In this document: positions 55,288 to 63,769 of the stretch, piece after piece
Position numbering within the stretch: the first letter of the stretch is position 1
Layout of the letters: every line of letters begins with the position of its first letter
Assembly: GCA_947387485.1 (NCBI GenBank)
Contig: CANDNT010000014.1
Span: 1 to 64,000, forward strand
Length of the DNA stretch: 64,000 nucleotides
Direction: 5' to 3'
Origin: Aquimarina rhabdastrellae
GTDB lineage: Bacteria > Bacteroidota > Bacteroidia > Flavobacteriales > Flavobacteriaceae
The notes under the pieces: generated by a model
The model's input: only the letters and a program-made list of their open reading frames with translations
Told to the model about the DNA's origin: nothing
Databases searched by the model: none
Made by a program: the position numbers and the translations under genes

Positions 55288-58200
55288 CTTTTTTTGTTGA
55301 AATTTTTTCGTCTAACCACTGGAATACTACATAAAGTACAGGTATTACAAATACTCCTATTAGAGTTCCAATTAGTAATCCTCCTGCAGCTCCTGTTCCT
55401 ATAGATCTATTTCCTGTTGCTCCAACACCTCCTGCAAATACTAATGGTAAAAGTCCTAGGATAAATGAAAATGCTGTCATAAGAATTGGGCGTAAACGTT
55501 CTTTTGCTCCTTCTATAGCCGCTTGTGTTATTGATAAACCTTCTTCTCGACGTTGTTTTGAAAATTCTACGATAAGTATGGCATTTTTTGCTAATAATCC
55601 TATAAGCATTACTAGGGCTATCTGGAAGTATATATTGTTTTCTAATCCAGCTGCCCAAGTTGAAAGGAAAGCACCTGCTATTCCTATTGGTAATGAGAAT
55701 AATACCGAGAATGGTAGCATAAAGCTTTCGTATTGTGCTGCTAAGAAGAAATATGCAAACAAAATACTTAATGCTAAAATGAATGGTGCTTGTCCAGCAC
55801 TGCTTATTTCTTCTTTGGTAATTCCACTATATTCGATGGCATAATTTTTTGGTAAAGATTTAGCTTGACTGTCTATTGCCTTGATTGCTGCTCCAGAACT
55901 GTAACCTGTCATAGCATTTCCGTTTATAGATACTGAATTGTATAGGTTAAAACGACTCAAGGTTTGTGGTCCATTAATACTTTTTAATTTTACAAAAGCA
56001 CTAATTGGTGTCATTTGCCCTGTATTATTTTTTACAAAAATCTTGGATAGATCTTTTTCATCTTTGCGATATTCTGGTGAAGCTTGTAAAAATACTTTAT
56101 AAGGCTTACCAAATTTATTAAAGTCAGTAACATATAGTCCTCCATAATACCCTTGCATAGCACTTAATATACTAATTACACTAACTCCTGTTCTTTTTGC
56201 CAATGGTACATCCATTTCTATTTCGTATTGAGGATATCCTGTATTTAAAGAGTTTGAGGCAAACATGATTTCATCCCTTGCTATAAGCCCACCAAGAAAT
56301 TCTTGAGTAACATTGTTTAAATCTTCAATAGTTCCTGCACTTTTGTCTATTAGTCTAAATTCGAACCCATCTGCATTACCATATCCTGGTACACTTGGTG
56401 GTGCAAAAAATAGAATATTTGCATCTTTGACAGCTTCTGCTCTTGCGTATAGTTTTGCTAATACATCATCTATACTTGAGTTTTCTTCTTTTCTATCTTT
56501 CCAGTCTTTTAAAACTATAAATCCAAGTGCATTTGAACTTGCTGCTCCTGAGAAGAAATTAGATCCTGCGGTATAACTAAAATCTGATATTTCGTCAATA
56601 TCTGTAATAGCCTCATTTAATTGATCTAAGGCTGCCATTGTTCTTCCTAATGATGCGCCTGGTGGTAACTCCATATTAAGAAATAGTACTGCCCTATCTT
56701 CTGATGGTACAAACCCTTGTGGTGTTTTTACATTTGAGTACCAAATTGCTACCAATGATAGTCCTAGTATAAGTATAGTTGTCCATTTATGTTTTACCAT
56801 GTTTTGTAACACATTTTTATATCTTTCTTTGGCGACATCAAATGCTGTATTGAATGCTATAAAGAATCTGTTTAAAAAACCTTTCTTTTCTTTATCGTTA
56901 TGCACTGGTTTTAAAAAGATAGCACATAATGCAGGAGATAATGTTAAAGCATTTAAAGCAGATATAAATATGGCTACTACTAGAGTAATCCCAAATTGTT
57001 TATAGAATACTCCTGATGGTCCTTGTATAAATGTGATGGGTATAAATACGGCTGCCATAATTAATGTTATGGAAATAATTGCTCCACTTATTTCTGACAT
57101 CGCACTTTTTGAAGCTTCTGCTGCATTAGCTATTCCTTTTTCCATTTTGGCATGTACTGCTTCTACTACTACAATGGCATCATCTACTACTATTCCTATC
57201 CCTAGAATTAAAGCAAAAAGCGTTAATAGATTCATTGAGAATCCAAAAAGGTTTAAGAAAAAGAAAGCTCCGATAATCGATACTGGTACTGCGATGGCTG
57301 GAATAATTGTTGACCTTAAGTCTTGTAAGAAGATAAATACGACTATAAATACTAATATGAATGCTTCTATTAATGTTTTAGTTACTTTATTTATAGATGC
57401 TTCAAGAAAGTTATTGGTATTGTAGTTCATGATGAAGTAAATTCCTTCCGGAAAATCTTTTTTCAACTCTTCGATTTTCTCTAGTAATGCATCGTTAATA
57501 GCCTGGGCATTAGTGTTTGGTAATTGGTATACACCAAATGTAACGGAGGGATCTCCTTGTGATTTTGATGCAGAAGCATAGGATAGCGCATCTAGTTCAA
57601 TTTTTGCTACATCTTTTAAATATAGATTTGTTCCATCTGCTGCTGTTCTTAAAAGGATGTTTTCATAACTTTTTACGTCTTTAAATCTACCTTGATATTT
57701 TATAACATATTCAAATGATTGCCCAGAATTTTGTCCCAATGCACCTGGAGCAGCTTCTGTACTTTGTTCTTGAATGGCAAAACTAACATCTGAAGGTTCT
57801 AAATTGTATGACGCCATTTTAATTGGGTCTAACCAGATACGCATAGCATAATCTTTACCACCATATATATCTATTTTACTTACTCCATTTACACGTTGTA
57901 ATTCTGGTATAATATTTAATCGGATATAGTTTTGAAGGTATGTTTCATTGTACTCTTCAGACTTCGATGCTATGGATGCAAACATCAGTGCCGAGTTTTG
58001 CGTTTTTTGTGTACTAATTCCGTTACGGATTACATCAGCTGGCAATACTGCATTTGCTCTAGAAACACGATTTTGCACGTTTACAGCAGCTATATCTGGA
58101 TCGATATCTTGATTAAAAACAATAGTTATCTTGGCAGAACCATCATTACTAGCTGTAGAAGTAATATATTTCATACCTTCTACACCATTAACTTGTTCTT

Positions 58201-58396
58201 CTATAGGTGTGATGACACTCTCTATTACTGTTTGTGCATTCGCTCCAGGAAAGGATGCTGTAATTTCTACCGTTGGGGGTGCTATTTCTGGGTATTCCGA
58301 TACAGGAATAGCCGTTATTCCGATAATTCCCAATATAACAGTCATTATAGCAATCACTGTTGATAATATGGGTCTTTCTATAAATTTCTGTAACAT
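55271..58396 (-). CDS. HAE1-family RND multidrug efflux permease (AcrB-like)
   Basis: 1,041 residues, the AcrB length. FIERPILSTVIAIMTVILG opens the protein, the proton-relay Asp pair lies in LGIGIVVDDAIVVVEAV near residue 405, and the second half carries LIGLLAKNAILIVEF. Porter and docking domains are complete. Substrates are likely hydrophobic drugs, bile-like compounds or toxic metabolites. It is encoded 6 bp after the adaptor gene. The operon shares a promoter architecture with superoxide dismutase and an AraC gene 30 kb away. Confidence 0.94.
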   Translation of the reverse strand: MLQKFIERPILSTVIAIMTVILGIIGITAIPVSEYPEIAPPTVEITASFPGANAQTVIESVITPIEEQVNGVEGMKYITSTASNDGSAKITIVFNQDIDPDIAAVNVQNRVSRANAVLPADVIRNGISTQKTQNSALMFASIASKSEEYNETYLQNYIRLNIIPELQRVNGVSKIDIYGGKDYAMRIWLDPIKMASYNLEPSDVSFAIQEQSTEAAPGALGQNSGQSFEYVIKYQGRFKDVKSYENILLRTAADGTNLYLKDVAKIELDALSYASASKSQGDPSVTFGVYQLPNTNAQAINDALLEKIEELKKDFPEGIYFIMNYNTNNFLEASINKVTKTLIEAFILVFIVVFIFLQDLRSTIIPAIAVPVSIIGAFFFLNLFGFSMNLLTLFALILGIGIVVDDAIVVVEAVHAKMEKGIANAAEASKSAMSEISGAIISITLIMAAVFIPITFIQGPSGVFYKQFGITLVVAIFISALNALTLSPALCAIFLKPVHNDKEKKGFLNRFFIAFNTAFDVAKERYKNVLQNMVKHKWTTILILGLSLVAIWYSNVKTPQGFVPSEDRAVLFLNMELPPGASLGRTMAALDQLNEAITDIDEISDFSYTAGSNFFSGAASSNALGFIVLKDWKDRKEENSSIDDVLAKLYARAEAVKDANILFFAPPSVPGYGNADGFEFRLIDKSAGTIEDLNNVTQEFLGGLIARDEIMFASNSLNTGYPQYEIEMDVPLAKRTGVSVISILSAMQGYYGGLYVTDFNKFGKPYKVFLQASPEYRKDEKDLSKIFVKNNTGQMTPISAFVKLKSINGPQTLSRFNLYNSVSINGNAMTGYSSGAAIKAIDSQAKSLPKNYAIEYSGITKEEISSAGQAPFILALSILFAYFFLAAQYESFMLPFSVLFSLPIGIAGAFLSTWAAGLENNIYFQIALVMLIGLLAKNAILIVEFSKQRREEGLSITQAAIEGAKERLRPILMTAFSFILGLLPLVFAGGVGATGNRSIGTGAAGGLLIGTLIGVFVIPVLYVVFQWLDEKISTKKDVKNA

Positions 58397-58402
58397 CTGG
58401 TC

Positions 58403-59605
58403 TTATTTAAATACGGTTTGAAATGAATTTGCAATACTGTCCATTGAGGCTAATTGAGGTGCAATAACCGTGTTTGGGTATACCTTACTAACTCCTAATC
58501 CTAATACTTTATCTCCTATATTAAGACCAGATTTAACAATGTAATATCTACCTACTTTATCTTCTATTTGAATGGTTTTCCCTTTGAGTGTATCTCCTTG
58601 TGATAATACATATACCATTTTTTTTCCTTGTATCTCAAAAGTTGATAGTGCAGGAACTGCTATGGCATCAGTGTATATATTAGGAATTAATATAGTTCCA
58701 TTACTACCACTTAATAATTGCCTGTTTGGGTTGTTAAATTTTGCTCTTAATTGAATGGCTCCTGTTATAGGGTTTATTTTTCCGGTAGAGGCTTCTAATT
58801 TACCAGATAATTTATATACTGTTTTATTAGCTAACTGAAGTTTTACTTCTGGAATATTTTTTAAATTTTGGGCTAAACTATTTCCTTTGAATTTTTCTGT
58901 TAATGTTATTAGCTCTTGCTCACTTACAGAAAAGTATGCGTATATTTCTTTGGTATTAGAAACTGTGGTCAATGGAGTTATATCTGCTGGCCCTACTAGA
59001 GATCCTTTTCTATAATTTATTTTTCCGATATATCCATCTATTGGACTTTTTATTGCTGTGTATGCTACATTAGCAACATTTCCTTGATACAGACTATTTG
59101 CTTGATTTAATTGTGCCTGGGCAGATAGTAGATTTGCTTTGGCTGTTTCTAATTGCACTGGGCTTACTATATTTTTTTCTACAAGAGGTCTTAGTCTATC
59201 CACCTCAATTTGAGCTGTATTCACATTTGCTTCTGCTGTTTTAATTGCGGCTCCTGCTGCATTTGCACTTTGATTAATATCATTAGCTTCTAATTTGATC
59301 AAGATTTGTCCTTTTTTTACATAAGCACCTTCATCTACAAATATTTCTTGAATATATCCACCTACTTTTGCTCTAATTTCTATATCTTGAATTCCTTCTA
59401 ATCTAGTAGAATAGGTATTGTATCCTGTATATTCTTTTTTGTCTACTTTAAATACTGGATAAGATGGTGTTTGATTCCATTGGTTTCCTTCTTCTTTTTT
59501 ACATGAGTTTAATGAAAGTGATATACTTAATATAAGTAATGGTAAATATTTTATACCAATTGCTGTAGCAAAGTCTTTTGACTTTATGGCATTAGTTTTA
59601 TACAT
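58403..59605 (-). CDS. RND efflux periplasmic adaptor lipoprotein (AcrA-like)
   Basis: 400 residues. Lipoprotein signal with SLNSCKKEEG (Cys near residue 35; the n-region is longer than usual). Lipoyl halves are visible as GIQDIEIRAKVGGYIQEIFV and YTAIKSPIDGYIGKINYRKG, with a long alpha hairpin between them, then beta-barrel and C-terminal domains. It is the first gene of the three-gene pump operon. The shared AraC-type site C lies 48-106 bp upstream. Confidence 0.92.
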   Translation of the reverse strand: MYKTNAIKSKDFATAIGIKYLPLLILSISLSLNSCKKEEGNQWNQTPSYPVFKVDKKEYTGYNTYSTRLEGIQDIEIRAKVGGYIQEIFVDEGAYVKKGQILIKLEANDINQSANAAGAAIKTAEANVNTAQIEVDRLRPLVEKNIVSPVQLETAKANLLSAQAQLNQANSLYQGNVANVAYTAIKSPIDGYIGKINYRKGSLVGPADITPLTTVSNTKEIYAYFSVSEQELITLTEKFKGNSLAQNLKNIPEVKLQLANKTVYKLSGKLEASTGKINPITGAIQLRAKFNNPNRQLLSGSNGTILIPNIYTDAIAVPALSTFEIQGKKMVYVLSQGDTLKGKTIQIEDKVGRYYIVKSGLNIGDKVLGLGVSKVYPNTVIAPQLASMDSIANSFQTVFK

Positions 59606-59652
59606 AATTCTGTGGTTTTAAAAGGCTTACTGCCTATAATTGAAATATCACA

Positions 59653-59711
59653 CAAAACTACTCTCGCTAAGACCTATTCAAAAGGTTGTTTCTATTGTAA
59701 AAATGGTAAAA
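59653..59711 (-). promoter_or_regulatory. Shared AraC-type operator and -7 box, site C (efflux operon)
   Basis: The plus strand reads caaaacta (coding TAGTTTTG) at 59653-59660, CTATT at 59674, AAGGT at 59682, 16 bp, ATGGTAAAA at 59703-59711, with the same spacing as site A in every interval. It precedes the AcrA-like gene. Confidence 0.7.
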
Positions 59712-59818
59712 ATCTATGCCTGCATTTTTAAGAGCGTAGTCACTAAAAAATAGTTCATCCTTGCTGCTCTTCAGCCTTTTATTTAATTTAAATAAAACTT
59801 CTTCTTTATCCTTTTTGT

Positions 59819-59913
59819 ATGATCAAGTTGATATTATGCTGGATTTTTAGTCTTGATTTGGCTTGAATCATTCCAAGCATTTTTTGAAGAGGTATTATAT
59901 CAAGATTGATCAT
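59819..59913. repeat. Long interrupted inverted repeat
   Basis: ATGATCAAgTTGATAT (59819-59834) is nearly the reverse complement of ATATCAAGaTTGATCAT (59897-59913), and an inner stem GCTTG/CAAGC lies in between. No gene is present in this roughly 350-bp gap apart from the operator and the terminator. It may be a structured leader or a chance AT-rich structure. Confidence 0.35.
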
Positions 59914-59989
59914 GTTTACATTAAAAGTTCCTCCCTCCTTAAATGTTTTACTTTTTATAAAAAAACAGTGTTCTTAATAGTACAAAAAT

Positions 59990-60019
59990 AAAAGATCCTC
60001 GTATTTTGTTACGAGAACC
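59990..60019 (-). terminator. Terminator of the MATE/YjdI/NmrA operon
   Basis: GGTTCTCGTA pairs with TACGAGGATC (10 bp, two wobbles) around a 6-base loop and is followed by TTTT on the minus strand, 48 bp past the NmrA-like stop. Confidence 0.65.
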
Positions 60020-60066
60020 TTTTCATTCCAATTAAAAAAATGAGGGTTATTTATTCATGAATAGTT

Positions 60067-60888
60067 TTAAATCACTGATTCAAATGTTAGTGGAGATCTC
60101 CCTAGCAATTGTTCTATCTCATTGGTATTGTGCTCCATGTATCCGTTTTTTGCCATACTATTAAGCATAACCAGGTAATCTGCAGAGCTTTCTAAAAGTC
60201 CGTTTTCCATAGCCCCTGATTTCATTTCATTTGCTGTAATGGATATATAGTTTATTTTTTTACCTAGTTTTTCTGTAAATATATCAGCTACTTCTTTATG
60301 AGATAGGGCTTGTCCTCCTGTTAAGTTGTATTCTTTGCCTATGTGTTTTTCGTCATTGATAGTTGCTGTGACAACTCCTGCTATATCTTTTACCGATATA
60401 AAGGTTATTTTTCCATCACCTGCATTGGCTATTATGGCATTTTTATGTTTTATTAAATCAGCTACAAAACTAGATGTAAAGTTTTCTACAAAAAAATTTG
60501 GTCTGACTATGGTATAATCAAATTCCTTATCTATAAAAGAACGCTCAACTTTTCTAAGAGGTGCTTCTTCGTTATGATTAACTCCTAATGCTGAGTTTAA
60601 TACTACTCTTTTTATTCCTTTTTGTTTTAACGTATTAATGAATGGAGTCATTCTTTGACTAGCGAATGCATCTAATGGCGGCGCCTGAACAAAAACTTTA
60701 TCAACATTTTCTAAGGCTTTTTCAAAAGTTTGTGGGTCATCATAGTTAAATGCTACAATCTCTTCATTATACTTTATATTATGCTTTTCTGGTGTTCTAT
60801 ATCCCGCCTTGACTGATGTCGTTTTACTTAACTGTTTTAGTACTTCTTTTCCTAAATTTCCATTAGCTCCAATAATTAATGTTTTCAT
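60067..60888 (-). CDS. NmrA-like NAD(P)H-binding atypical SDR
   Basis: 273 residues from the ATG at 60888, which places the Rossmann motif right at the start (MKTLIIGANGNLGKEVL, GxxGxxG). KVFVQAPPLDAF and VVLNSALGVN follow, as in NmrA-like proteins and quinone-reductase relatives (QorB type). There is no Ser/Tyr/Lys triad in classical order. It may sense or use NAD(P)H. It is the last gene of an operon with YjdI and MATE genes. Confidence 0.82.
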   Translation of the reverse strand: MKTLIIGANGNLGKEVLKQLSKTTSVKAGYRTPEKHNIKYNEEIVAFNYDDPQTFEKALENVDKVFVQAPPLDAFASQRMTPFINTLKQKGIKRVVLNSALGVNHNEEAPLRKVERSFIDKEFDYTIVRPNFFVENFTSSFVADLIKHKNAIIANAGDGKITFISVKDIAGVVTATINDEKHIGKEYNLTGGQALSHKEVADIFTEKLGKKINYISITANEMKSGAMENGLLESSADYLVMLNSMAKNGYMEHNTNEIEQLLGRSPLTFESVI

Positions 60889-60937
60889 ATTTATTATATC
60901 TATGTTTTGTTGTGTTTTTATTTGAGTAATTTCTTTC

Positions 60938-61171
60938 TTATTCACCCTCTTTTATTTCTGTATATGAAATAGCTCCCGAAGGGCACTTGTCTATAGTTTT
61001 CTTTAATACTTCTATCGACGCATTTTTGACAGCAATCCACGGACGTTCATTGGGTCTAAATACTTCAGGTAAATGTTTTACACATTCTGCTGCATGGGTA
61101 CATTTTACTGGTTCCCAAAGGATCTTTAAATCTCCTTTATTATAATTCTTAGTGATATTCTTCTTTTTCAT
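60938..61171 (-). CDS. (4Fe-4S) mono-cluster protein YjdI
   Basis: 77 residues from the ATG at 61171; a longer frame lacks a good start. VKCTHAAECVKHLPEVF and DKCPSGAISY give the Cys pattern of the YjdI/DUF1271 family, which binds one divergent iron-sulfur cluster. Its ATG shares one base with the MATE stop (TAATG), so translation is coupled. The NmrA-like gene follows 49 bp later. An electron-transfer or sensory role beside an NAD(P)H-binding protein is plausible but inferred. Confidence 0.85.
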   Translation of the reverse strand: MKKKNITKNYNKGDLKILWEPVKCTHAAECVKHLPEVFRPNERPWIAVKNASIEVLKKTIDKCPSGAISYTEIKEGE

Positions 61172-62514
61172 TACACTCTTTTTTTGTGATTTAGTTCTTT
61201 TCTCAAATACACTCCTGTTACTAGGGTAGAAAGTAAATCGGCTATAGGAAAAGCTATCCAAACACCTATAAGTCCAAAATATATAGGAAGGGTTAATATC
61301 AAGGGAATTAAGAAAAAACCTTGCTTAGTCAGTGTCAATAATAAAGCTGGTTTAACTTTTCCTATAGACTGAAAATATGCAGATCCTATTAATTGTACAG
61401 CAATCAATGGTGTAACTGCAAATATTATCCTTAACGCATTGGGCGTGTTTTCTAGAACATTTGTATCGTTTGTGAATATCATTACTATTTCTAATGGAAA
61501 TATCACGATGACTATAAATATTAAAAGAGCAATCATTGATCCATAGAGAATAGATTTTTTAACGGTTTCTTGTAATCTCTCGTAATTATTTGCCCCATAA
61601 TTATATCCTACAATAGGCATGAAACCTTGGGTAATTCCTTGAATAGGAAATAAGGCAAAAGATAATACTCTACTAATTATACCGTAAACTGCAATAGACA
61701 ATTCTCCTCCATATGTGAATAACGTGTGATTTAATACTATGGAAAGTGCACTTACAACTCCTTGTCTTGCAAGCGTAACTCCTCCTATAGCTGAAATTTC
61801 TTTTATAATAGAGAATTGTAATTGTATACATTTTAAATTAACTCGTAGTCGTGTATATTTTGATCTAAAAAACCAAAAGGTATACGCAAAAGAAATTATA
61901 TAGGATAAGGTAGTCGCCCATGCTGCTCCTACCATCCCAAAATCATAGTAATAAATAAGTAAAGTATCTAGTATGATGTTTGCTACAGCTGGTAATATCA
62001 TTGCAACCATCGAAAATTTAGGTTTCCCTTCTGCTCTTATCACGGGATTTCCTGTCATGGCTAATGCCAAAAAAGGAGATCCAAACATTAGAATTGTATA
62101 ATAGCCTTCTGCTGTTTGGATTATTCCTCCTTTAGCTCCAAAAATGAATAAAATATCATTTCTAAATATTAAGCCTAGGGTCAAAAGAATCATACTTATA
62201 CCAAACGACATAGCGATCTGGTTCCCGCAAATGTCTAATGCTTTTTTCCTATTATCAGAACCTAAAGCCCTTGAAATCATTGATGATCCTCCTATACCAA
62301 TGGCCATTCCTACAGATGATATAAGAAAAATAATGGGTAATACTACAGTAATAGCTGCTATAGCCGTTGTACCAATCCAATTTCCTACAAAAATGGTATC
62401 TACCAACATGTTTAATGACATCACCAAAATACCTATGGCCGCGGGTACTGATTGCTCAATAATTAATTTACCAACGGGTTTTGTACCGAACTCTTCTACT
62501 TTACTTTTTGTCAT
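61171..62514 (-). CDS. MATE family efflux transporter
   Basis: 447 residues with 12 membrane spans in two homologous halves. Typical MATE segments are VGNWIGTTAIAAITVVLPI, GIGGSSMISRALGS and a second-half QGFMPIVGYNYGA. It would export cationic drugs or metabolites using a Na+ or H+ gradient. It is the first gene of an operon with YjdI and the NmrA-like protein, with TAATG coupling to YjdI. Confidence 0.9.
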   Translation of the reverse strand: MTKSKVEEFGTKPVGKLIIEQSVPAAIGILVMSLNMLVDTIFVGNWIGTTAIAAITVVLPIIFLISSVGMAIGIGGSSMISRALGSDNRKKALDICGNQIAMSFGISMILLTLGLIFRNDILFIFGAKGGIIQTAEGYYTILMFGSPFLALAMTGNPVIRAEGKPKFSMVAMILPAVANIILDTLLIYYYDFGMVGAAWATTLSYIISFAYTFWFFRSKYTRLRVNLKCIQLQFSIIKEISAIGGVTLARQGVVSALSIVLNHTLFTYGGELSIAVYGIISRVLSFALFPIQGITQGFMPIVGYNYGANNYERLQETVKKSILYGSMIALLIFIVIVIFPLEIVMIFTNDTNVLENTPNALRIIFAVTPLIAVQLIGSAYFQSIGKVKPALLLTLTKQGFFLIPLILTLPIYFGLIGVWIAFPIADLLSTLVTGVYLRKELNHKKRV

Positions 62515-62660
62515 CTAATTTTTGAGAACTTGTTTTAATAGTTTTTCTTTTATAGAAATCCCTTAAGGAGGTTATCAATAATAATGTGCTATTGTTCTTG
62601 ATTAATTTCCAAAGCATCATGCATTCCTACCTTTTACATTTGACAAGATTACATCTACTT

Positions 62661-63290
62661 TTATTTTTTTTGATCTATTAATTTATCAATTACTTCAACC
62701 CATTCTTTATTAGTCACCTCTCCATAAGGTTCATTCCCAAGAAAACCACTACTCAAAACCACATCAGGTTTTAGTTTTCTAAGTTTTTGTAAAGATGTCA
62801 TCATATCTTGATTCGTTCCTCCAAAACCTTTGATTACAAATGTGCTCCATCTTCCGTCCCATTTAAAAATGGTATCACCTGAAAAAAGATATGATTTACC
62901 GTAAGGAGATTCATAATAATAGCATATACTACCATTTGTGTGTCCTGGAGTAAAAAATACTTTAACATTTTCTATTTCCGTATCCTGATTATCAAACTCA
63001 ATATCTGTGGTTACATGTTTTTTTGCATACAATGCTTCAAGTTTCCCAATTCCCATCATTGGAGAAAATTCATTTTTGATTCTCTTAAGAGAAGCCCCCA
63101 CTTCATCTCTATGAGTCAATAATTGATATTTAATTCCCCCTAACTCTGCTATTTTATCCAGATCTTTTCTATTGCCTGTGTTATAGAACAATATATTACC
63201 TTCTGGACGGGTTAATAAATAAGCATGTGTATTTAACATTCCTGAGCTATATATTTTACTCTGCCATAAATCTGGATATATCTGTTTCAT
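62661..63290 (-). CDS. MBL-fold protein with degenerate metal motif
   Basis: 209 residues, paralogue of the protein at 48693-49328 (same MKQ(V/I)YPDLWQS start, TPGHT, (E/K)SPYGK and SGDTI segments). The first metal motif reads THRDEVG, so only one of the usual His residues remains. Catalysis by a standard binuclear zinc site is unlikely; metal-free or altered activity is possible. An MFS remnant lies directly upstream, mirroring the intact MFS-MBL pair. Confidence 0.78.
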   Translation of the reverse strand: MKQIYPDLWQSKIYSSGMLNTHAYLLTRPEGNILFYNTGNRKDLDKIAELGGIKYQLLTHRDEVGASLKRIKNEFSPMMGIGKLEALYAKKHVTTDIEFDNQDTEIENVKVFFTPGHTNGSICYYYESPYGKSYLFSGDTIFKWDGRWSTFVIKGFGGTNQDMMTSLQKLRKLKPDVVLSSGFLGNEPYGEVTNKEWVEVIDKLIDQKK

Positions 63291-63302
63291 ATCTGAGTTT
63301 TT

Positions 63303-63448
63303 TAATGTTTTATATAGTATCTCTGATTGTCTGTGGTTGTTTTTTCTACTATAACAAAAGTGAACTATAATATTGCTACATAGATATTAATGATATCATT
63401 AGGGCTACAAACTCGATATTTATTTTATCGGAATCGCTTTTACTTATC
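63303..63448 (-). pseudogene. Internally deleted MFS transporter remnant
   Basis: An N-terminal stub reads DKINIEFVALMISLISM, aligned with NKINIEFVALMASLMSI of the intact MFS gene at 50577, but its start codon is ATA and a stop follows. About 15 bases on, a C-terminal stub reads TFVIVEKTTTDNQRYYIKH then a stop, aligned with TFVFVEKTSRKQP of the intact protein. Nearly 370 codons are missing. It sits just upstream of the MBL gene, as the intact MFS does in its own locus. Confidence 0.7.
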
Positions 63449-63463
63449 TCCCCCCTTTCTTGT

Positions 63464-63769
63464 TTAATATTTTTTATACCTTAACTTTTCAATCATTTCT
63501 GGTGAGAGTGCTTCCGAATAAATCCCGTATGCATCTAGTATTGTACCTTTATTTCCATCTTCTGTTTCTAGAGCGTATAGTATTGACTCACTTCCTGGAT
63601 CTGACATATCTTCGAAGCGATACATTTCGATAATCGTAAATTCTTGTATCGCACACTCTTGTTTTAATGCATTACAGATAATCGTGTTTTCCTTTATATT
63701 GTAGTCATGTATATAGCCTCTTTCGTATAAATCCTCTAGAGCTTCGACTAAATTATTATATGCTTTCAT
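63464..63769 (-). CDS. Small conserved protein (often labelled phosphoribosylpyrophosphate synthetase)
   Basis: 101 residues, cytosolic: MKAYNNLVEALEDLYERGY, then FEDMSDPGSESILYALE. Similar flavobacterial proteins are frequently labelled phosphoribosylpyrophosphate synthetase, but no PRPP-binding loop is visible and the length is a third of that enzyme, so the label should not be trusted. The ATG overlaps the end of the RidA frame, indicating co-transcription. Confidence 0.68.
   Translation of the reverse strand: MKAYNNLVEALEDLYERGYIHDYNIKENTIICNALKQECAIQEFTIIEMYRFEDMSDPGSESILYALETEDGNKGTILDAYGIYSEALSPEMIEKLRYKKY

Noticed and set aside
55407..55658. 83-residue minus-strand frame inside the AcrB-like gene
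   Set aside because: Out-of-frame shadow of a complete, well-conserved RND permease.
57932..58421. Plus-strand frames of 143 and 96 residues opposite the AcrB-like gene start
   Set aside because: Antisense to conserved RND coding sequence; no independent motif.
63464..63769. Phosphoribosylpyrophosphate synthetase function
   Set aside because: The protein is only 101 residues and lacks any PRPP-binding motif; the common label is probably a transferred error.
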